From a virus: a stretch of 22,272 bases of DNA. Position numbers and translations under genes: made by a program. The stretch is taken from IMG/VR virus record IMGVR_UViG_3300042914_004444, positions 1 to 22,272 of that record; one strand, 5' to 3'. Each line of letters begins with the position of its first letter. Within the stretch, counting starts at the first letter, position 1. Of the stretch, positions 18,208-22,272 are shown one piece after another. The notes under the pieces are model-generated. The model was not told the origin of the DNA. It worked only from the letters and a program-made list of their open reading frames with translations, and did no database searches.

Positions 18208-18797
18208 TGAACATGGACGCCTTTAAGGCCTATCGTTATTATCTTGCCCTTCGTATGCATTTTACCACAGATCGTTATGATGTTGTGAAACATAAAGGTC
18301 GCATTAAAGTGTCGAATGACAAATTCATGCGCCAAAAGAACTTGTATACGAAGTTGGCAAATCAATTTCAAGATGAAGAATACATCAACTTTCTTGTGTC
18401 GAACTTTGTTTCTGGAGATCAATGGGGCGGTATTTTTGATTCACGCGCGCACGACACATACCTCAATTGGAAAAAACGAACCGAGTCACTTGCATACACA
18501 TTTAAAAATGATATGCAAAGAGTTCTGAAAGAGTTGAATCTGTCTGCGTTCGACGAAGCTGTAATCTTTGAAGTACAGAAAAATCAACACCCATATATAA
18601 TAAGAGCTTACTTGAGTAAGGATATTACAATCGAGACTCTTGTAATTCTAAACAAAATGTACAATTTCTGTGAAAAATTTGATAAAGAAATAGATGAGAC
18701 ATTTGTATGGCCCGATATTTCAAGACTTATAAGGAAGTACAGCCCTTTCGTCAAAATGAAAAAGGATAGGTTCAGTGAACTCATTGGAAGACTTTGA
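18204..18797 (+). CDS. 59: Helicase loader gp59
   Basis: A 197-residue protein (T4: 217). The beginning MDAFKAYRYYLALRMHFTTDRYDVVKHKGRIKVS is the typical gp59 start, and SNFVSGDQWGGIFD and WPDISRLIRKY fit the two helical domains. gp59 loads the gp41 helicase onto gp32-covered fork DNA. It starts with ATGATG; the first ATG overlaps the gp33 stop. It overlaps the next gene by 23 bases. Confidence 0.92.
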   Translation: MMNMDAFKAYRYYLALRMHFTTDRYDVVKHKGRIKVSNDKFMRQKNLYTKLANQFQDEEYINFLVSNFVSGDQWGGIFDSRAHDTYLNWKKRTESLAYTFKNDMQRVLKELNLSAFDEAVIFEVQKNQHPYIIRAYLSKDITIETLVILNKMYNFCEKFDKEIDETFVWPDISRLIRKYSPFVKMKKDRFSELIGRL

Positions 18798-19005
18798 ACG
18801 TCTAGAAACCAAAATTGATACTCTTGAAAAAGAAGTTATTGATATACATGAAAGATATTTAACTGTTGCAGAGACCATTCGCGAAATGCAAAAGTACATG
18901 GTTAAAATTGCACAACATCAAGCGATCATTGCTGACCAAATTTCACGTTGGCCCTACATTGCAGTAGATCGCAAAACATCTAAACTTAATAAGGACAAGG
19001 AGTAA
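18775..19005 (+). CDS. Conserved small coiled-coil protein between 59 and 32
   Basis: A 76-residue protein with a GTG start at 18775 (AAGGATAGG upstream). ERLETKIDTLEKEVIDIHER is a short coiled coil, followed by a helix and SRWPYIAVDRKTS. Proteins with this LETKxxxLExxVxDxHER...HQxxIAxxIxxWPYI pattern accompany gene 32 in marine T4-like phages as I recall. The location among replication genes suggests a replisome-related or gp32-related role, unproven. Confidence 0.78.
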   Translation: MNSLEDFERLETKIDTLEKEVIDIHERYLTVAETIREMQKYMVKIAQHQAIIADQISRWPYIAVDRKTSKLNKDKE

Positions 19006-19016
19006 TAAGTTTTACT

Positions 19017-19202
19017 ATGGGCGATACAAGACGTTTTAATGATGATTACGGTGATGGTAAAAAAATCAAAAAGTTAAAAAAGAACAAACGAATCGTTGAC
19101 AAATACCGCAAGGTCGTGCATAATTATGATTCGTTTAATGATGATGCGTTTGATGAATACTTAGATCATGAGTACAAACAAAACAAAACGAAAATACGTT
19201 AA
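19017..19202 (+). CDS. Small highly charged hypothetical protein upstream of gene 32
   Basis: A 61-residue protein. A lysine-rich middle (DGKKIKKLKKNKRIVDKYRK) is followed by an acidic stretch (DSFNDDAFDEYLDHEY) and a basic end. AAGGAG lies 15-20 bases before the ATG, so the start is only moderately supported. A sigma70-like promoter (19096) lies inside it. Function unknown; the composition suggests nucleic-acid contact. Confidence 0.65.
   Translation: MGDTRRFNDDYGDGKKIKKLKKNKRIVDKYRKVVHNYDSFNDDAFDEYLDHEYKQNKTKIR
19096..19124 (+). promoter_or_regulatory. Probable sigma70-type promoter for gene 32
   Basis: TTGACA (19096-19101), 17-base spacer, CATAAT (19119-19124): perfect -35, five of six -10 positions, ideal spacing. 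It lies inside the small gene at 19017 and about 110 bases upstream of gene 32, leaving a leader where gp32 could control its own translation. Its coding location makes it less certain. Confidence 0.5.
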
Positions 19203-19236
19203 TACATCGCAACACACTTTTCATACGGAGTAAACT

Positions 19237-20145
19237 ATGGTTATTCAATCTCTTTCTGATCTTAAAAAGTCCCGCGGCGGTTTCGAAAACCTGATGAAGG
19301 AAGTAGAAAAGATCGCCAATCCCATCACCAATCAAGAAGATAATCGCTTCTGGCAACCTGAAGTCGATAAGGTTGGTAATGGTTATGCAGTCATTCGATT
19401 CCTCCCCCCGTGTAAAGGCGAGGACCTTCCCTGGGTTCGTATTTGGAACCATGGCTTTCAAGGCCCAACAGGCAAGTGGTATATCGAAGATTCATTGACG
19501 ACTATTGGATTGCCTGATCCTGTCAGTGAACTAAACAGCCAGCTTTGGAACAGCGGCAATGAAGCAGACAAAGACGTTGCTCGCGCCCAAAAGCGTAAGC
19601 TGACTTACATCAGTAACATTCTTGTTGTGACTGATCCGGGTCGTCCTGAGAATGAAGGCAAAGTATTCTTGTACAAGTTTGGCAAAAAAATCTTTGACAA
19701 GATCAAAGACGTTGCTGATCCTCAATTCCAAGATGAGGAATCAGTCAATCCTTTCGACTTCTGGAATGGTGCAAACTTCAAACTGAAGATTCGTAAGGTT
19801 GAAGGTTATCGTAATTATGATAAATCAGAATTTGATAAACCTTCTCCTGTTGCAAAATCTGATGAAGAAATTACAGCGATTTGGGACCAACAACATGCAC
19901 TCAAGCCATTTGTTGATCCTTCACGTTTCAAGTCATACGACGAACTGAAAGCAAAGTTGAATGCTGTTCTCAATGCACCTGCAGCGCCTAAGCGTGGCGA
20001 GGAAATTGAAGTTGATGAACCTGTGCAACGTGCAGCACCTGTAAAATCAGCAGCACCCAAACCTGTCGTAAAGAAGGAAGAAGTAAATTTTGATGATGAT
20101 GATGAATCGTTGTCTTACTTTGCTAAGCTAGCAAACGACGACTAA
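19237..20145 (+). CDS. 32: Single-stranded DNA-binding protein gp32
   Basis: A 302-residue protein (T4: 301). Core motifs: FLPPCKGEDLPWVRIWNHGF, GKWYIEDSLTT, YISNILVVTDPGRPENEGKVF, YKFGKKIFDKI, FDFWNGANFKLKIRKVEGYRNYDKS and FKSYDELKAKL. The C-terminus is acidic (NFDDDDESLSYFAKLANDD), as needed for partner binding. The three zinc cysteines of T4 (ETC..., CPVC) are replaced (EDS..., DPVS), while the histidine in NHGF remains, so zinc binding is probably lost. The N-terminus carries a basic LKKSR segment resembling the cooperativity motif. GGAG lies 8 bases before the ATG. Confidence 0.95.
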   Translation: MVIQSLSDLKKSRGGFENLMKEVEKIANPITNQEDNRFWQPEVDKVGNGYAVIRFLPPCKGEDLPWVRIWNHGFQGPTGKWYIEDSLTTIGLPDPVSELNSQLWNSGNEADKDVARAQKRKLTYISNILVVTDPGRPENEGKVFLYKFGKKIFDKIKDVADPQFQDEESVNPFDFWNGANFKLKIRKVEGYRNYDKSEFDKPSPVAKSDEEITAIWDQQHALKPFVDPSRFKSYDELKAKLNAVLNAPAAPKRGEEIEVDEPVQRAAPVKSAAPKPVVKKEEVNFDDDDESLSYFAKLANDD

Positions 20146-20147
20146 AC

Positions 20148-20171
20148 AAAAGGGGCGCAAGCCCCTTTTTT
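20148..20171 (+). terminator. Bidirectional intrinsic terminator between gene 32 and the tail gene
   Basis: AAAAGGGGC-GCAA-GCCCCTTTT: a 9-bp perfect stem with a GNRA-type loop and T-runs on both strands. It ends the rightward gene 32 transcript 3 bases after its stop and the leftward tail transcript; the stop codon of the minus-strand gene lies on its edge. Confidence 0.93.
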
Positions 20172-21933
20172 AATATGCTGCTCTTGAATCGTTGTATCGT
20201 GTGAATGATGATTGCATACGTGGTTCAGCTTTAATGGGTATAGCTGTTTGTGTATTTGTACTATTGTTGTTTTGAATCACAATAGGTTGTACTTGACCCC
20301 CTCCTTGCATCTCACCTGTTAAGTTCTTGTTTTGCGAACTTTCCGTTAATAGTTCATTAGAAAAGTCTCTTCTTGCGGTTGTTGGTGTAATCATTTCCTC
20401 AGGTGATGCAGGTGCTCGAACCTGAATATCCCTTTCTTGTTGTGCCGCTTTTAGCTCTTTAAACTTTGCCTCTGCCTCATCATACTTACCTTGCCTTACA
20501 AGATTTTGTATTTGCATGTAATCTTTTTTAGTTAGCTGAGTACCATATTCAGCTTCACCATCTTTACCCTCTAATGATACCTTATATGTGTCACGACCAA
20601 ACAATCCTCCCGACACACGTTGACCTAACAATGAACCCGCTTTATATGATTTAATATTACCTTCAGGGTTTTCAATGATATTACTATCAGAGCCGGTTGC
20701 CATGAATTGACCAATTTTTTGATTTTTCTTTGAAAATAAACTCCCTAGGAAACTATTACCAAATAAAGATTTTCCTGCAACTATTCCTTGATCAAATTTA
20801 TCTTGTTGTGTAAGAATAGGTCCTGAGGATTCTTCTTTTTTTCTAGATTCGACATTTGAACTTATCATTTGTTCAGCTTGAGGAACCCCTACACCTCCTG
20901 ATAAATCTTGATTAGTATTTTCTTTAATATAATTGTATGTGCCCTTTATTTTATTAAAGAATCCACCTCGTTTTTGTTCAACACTTGAGGTTCCTGGGGG
21001 TGTGGGCACAAAAGCAGATTCCATTCCTGTGATAGTAGGTGATTCACCTGATTCTGGCTGCGGAGGTTTAATATTTTTAATAGGTTCACGATCTGCAACT
21101 GCAGGAGCTTTTGTGTTTATGTCGTAAAAATTTTTGCCATCTTTGTTTTCAGCCAACCACTTCTTTAAATCTTCTCTATTTCTGCCATATTGCGTAAACA
21201 GTTCCTCATCCGTCAAATCTGACTCAACAGCTTGATTTATTTCTCCCCAACGCACTGCACCAGCGGCACGTCTTGCATTTAATTTACCTGCCCTACCTGC
21301 AGTTAGGGGCTTTCCCGACACATCTGTCTCTCCACGTTTTTCCATAGCATAGGGATTAAACTCTAATCCGGGAGCATTGGGATTTGCATCTATCTTTCTT
21401 TTTTCAATTGAGGCGCCAATATAAGGCAAAGTCGCGATTGTTGCCACAGCTGCTAATGGACCTGCAATGCCCGCTGCAGCTGCTGGGGGCGGCACAGGGG
21501 GTGGTGTTACAGGAGGCACTGTACTTGGTACAGGAACTTTTTTTGGAATAGGAATATCCCCAAAATCTAGACTAAGTTGTTTTGGGTCCTCTTTTTTTAC
21601 TGTTTCGTCATTAGAAACAGGCATTTTATTTGCAGCCGCCTTTTCAGACGTTGATGGTGCAAAAGAAGTTCTCTGTACATCTTTCTTTTCAATGTAAGGA
21701 GTTTGTGTAATAGGTTGACGTTCTTCTCCCGACTTTTTAAGTATTTTTTCTATGCTAATTAAAGTTTTAGACTCTTTTTTAGTTTCCTTTAAAAGGTCCT
21801 TGACATCTTTACCTATTACTTTAATTTCCTTCGCTAAATCAACAGATTTATCTGGTGTGGAAGGAGGGTAACTTTTAATTGTGTCAAGATTATTTCCTGT
21901 CAATAAAGCAGGCAATCTTTTTTGTTGTCTCAT
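20170..21933 (-). CDS. Tail protein, candidate tape measure (gp29-like position)
   Basis: A 587-residue protein. The N-terminal 130 residues are charged helices (DLAKEIKVIGKDVKDLLKET). A proline-rich hinge (VPPVTPPPVPPP) leads into a hydrophobic Ala-rich segment (GIAGPLAAVATIATLPYIGA). The rest is Gly/Asn/Gln-rich and low in complexity, with repeated SLFG-type turns, and ends QNNNSTNTQTAIPI...RYNDSRAAY. It directly follows, with an ATGA overlap, a frameshifting chaperone like lambda G/GT, the usual place of the tape measure. The length nearly equals T4 gp29 (590). No direct match to gp29 is claimed; another virion or hub protein is possible. Confidence 0.7.
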   Translation of the reverse strand: MRQQKRLPALLTGNNLDTIKSYPPSTPDKSVDLAKEIKVIGKDVKDLLKETKKESKTLISIEKILKKSGEERQPITQTPYIEKKDVQRTSFAPSTSEKAAANKMPVSNDETVKKEDPKQLSLDFGDIPIPKKVPVPSTVPPVTPPPVPPPAAAAGIAGPLAAVATIATLPYIGASIEKRKIDANPNAPGLEFNPYAMEKRGETDVSGKPLTAGRAGKLNARRAAGAVRWGEINQAVESDLTDEELFTQYGRNREDLKKWLAENKDGKNFYDINTKAPAVADREPIKNIKPPQPESGESPTITGMESAFVPTPPGTSSVEQKRGGFFNKIKGTYNYIKENTNQDLSGGVGVPQAEQMISSNVESRKKEESSGPILTQQDKFDQGIVAGKSLFGNSFLGSLFSKKNQKIGQFMATGSDSNIIENPEGNIKSYKAGSLLGQRVSGGLFGRDTYKVSLEGKDGEAEYGTQLTKKDYMQIQNLVRQGKYDEAEAKFKELKAAQQERDIQVRAPASPEEMITPTTARRDFSNELLTESSQNKNLTGEMQGGGQVQPIVIQNNNSTNTQTAIPIKAEPRMQSSFTRYNDSRAAY

Positions 21934-22139
21934 CCTCTCATCCTTCTTTCTGCGATTCTGTCTCGCATTCTTTCGTTTTCTTCTCTAATGTGTTCAACTA
22001 ATAATGTCAAATATATTTCCCTCTCCCACGGCAGCATATTCTCGATCTCTGTTAAACTATACTTATGATATTGCATAAGTCCAAAATTTGTTTTGTAAAA
22101 ATCTGCTAGTGAGTCTCTTCCGAGACTTATACGAAAAAA
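21930..22139 (-). CDS. Frameshift extension of the tail/hub assembly chaperone (-1 frame)
   Basis: Reading resumed in the -1 frame at the slippery site gives 67 residues: RISLGRDSLADFYKTNFGLM, then QYHKYSLTEIENMLPWEREI, then YLTLLVEHIREENERMRD and a basic end. This segment is well conserved in my memory of T4-like phages. It has no ATG of its own until an internal one at 22076 with a poor ribosome binding site. Its stop overlaps the start of the 587-residue gene. It may correspond to the T4 gp51 region; that link is uncertain. Confidence 0.75.
   Translation of the reverse strand, partial: FFRISLGRDSLADFYKTNFGLMQYHKYSLTEIENMLPWEREIYLTLLVEHIREENERMRDRIAERRMRG
22112..22139 (-). other. Programmed -1 ribosomal frameshift site
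   Basis: On the minus strand the heptamer T-TTT-TTC (22139-22133) is in the zero frame. A 5-base spacer (GTATA) follows, then a 6-bp hairpin AGTCTC-GGAA-GAGACT (22127-22112). The zero-frame stop TAA (22129-22127) overlaps the first bases of the stem. All three standard parts (X-XXY-YYZ slip site, 5-8 base spacer, stem-loop) are present. Confidence 0.82.
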
Positions 22140-22272
22140 TTTGCAAGGCCCTCGACTTTGGCCTTGTTTATTGCATTACAATTAGTACACACTAGTTCTA
22201 CACTCTTTGATAATTTCGGCATGGTCTGGAAGAATTTTTCAATTTTTCCAAACTGTTCGATATTCATCGACG
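22127..22272 (-). CDS. 26: gp26-like baseplate hub / tail assembly chaperone, C-terminal part (5' end outside window)
   Basis: The zero-frame product, open to the right edge of the window. The visible end reads MNIEQFGKIEKFFQTMPKLS, then KSVELVCTNCNAINKAKVEG, then LANFFV. The CTNC pair followed by KVEGLANFF resembles the C-terminus of T4-like gp26 proteins. The chain ends two codons after the slippery site, so two products are expected: a short form ending FFV and a long form continuing into the -1 frame, as with lambda G and GT. Confidence 0.7.
   Translation of the reverse strand, partial: SMNIEQFGKIEKFFQTMPKLSKSVELVCTNCNAINKAKVEGLANFFV

Noticed and set aside
20933-21697. Plus-strand ORFs opposite the tail gene, including a glycine-rich one
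   Set aside because: They are shadows of the proline/alanine-rich codons of the minus-strand gene and have no ribosome binding sites.
1-22272. CRISPR array, insertion sequence or intein
   Set aside because: No regularly spaced direct repeats, no transposase or terminal inverted repeats, and nrdA (visible part), nrdB and the other enzymes have uninterrupted family motifs.

Overview
This window is a piece of a T4-like myovirus genome (Straboviridae/cyanophage-pelagiphage type). Genes run almost without gaps, mostly overlapping by 1-8 bases. T4 landmarks appear in recognisable order: nrdA, a thioredoxin, nrdB and dCMP deaminase at the left; then RNase H, a DsbA-like protein, gp33, gp59 and gp32; and at the right end, on the minus strand, tail assembly genes. 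The gp32 has lost the T4 zinc cysteines, as I recall from cyanophage relatives. The host is not stated. The tmRNA tag ending FALAA and the near-consensus sigma70 promoters suggest a proteobacterium, perhaps a betaproteobacterium; this is inference.

Layout. 1-3108: deoxynucleotide synthesis genes. 3117-4071: a zinc-ribbon protein and two GIY-YIG nuclease-like proteins. 4073-5872: a block of small unknown genes behind an operator-like repeat and a strong promoter. 5869-10044: an unknown conserved protein, RNase H, more conserved unknowns, DsbA and a metallophosphoesterase. 10041-10297: two tiny minus-strand genes. 10370-12718: a cupin and a second block of small genes behind a copy of the same repeat-promoter module. 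12715-14338: a conserved unknown, an FmdB-like zinc ribbon, and PhoH. 14339-14551 has no gene but holds a long imperfectly nested inverted repeat and a promoter. 14552-16098: a MGME1-like exonuclease, a secreted protein and a 2OG-Fe(II) oxygenase.

16099-16749 is the most striking part: a late promoter, then the 3' (acceptor) part of a tmRNA ending in CCA, then a complete 124-residue ORF that looks like an ADP-ribosyltransferase/KptA-fold protein, then the 5' (tag-coding) part of the same tmRNA and a terminator. The halves are in reverse order, as in circularly permuted two-piece tmRNAs, and they pair to form the acceptor stem with the alanine identity pair G3-U70. The tag reads (A)ANDEQFALAA.

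16762-17956: a lysis-type group (holin-like protein, SleB-like endolysin, a three-helix membrane protein). 17953-20145: gp33, gp59, two small genes and gp32, closed by a bidirectional terminator. 20170-22272 (minus strand): a 587-residue tail protein that may be the tape measure, preceded by a gp26-like chaperone whose reading frame is continued by a textbook -1 frameshift site (slippery TTTTTTC, short spacer, 6-bp hairpin).

Two regulatory themes stand out: (i) two nearly identical modules, each two abutting 16-bp palindromes GTTGT-N6-ACAAY placed exactly 10 bases before a TTGCAC-16-TATAAT promoter, in front of the two small-gene blocks; (ii) T4-type late promoter motifs (NATAAATA), the best of which drives the tmRNA unit.
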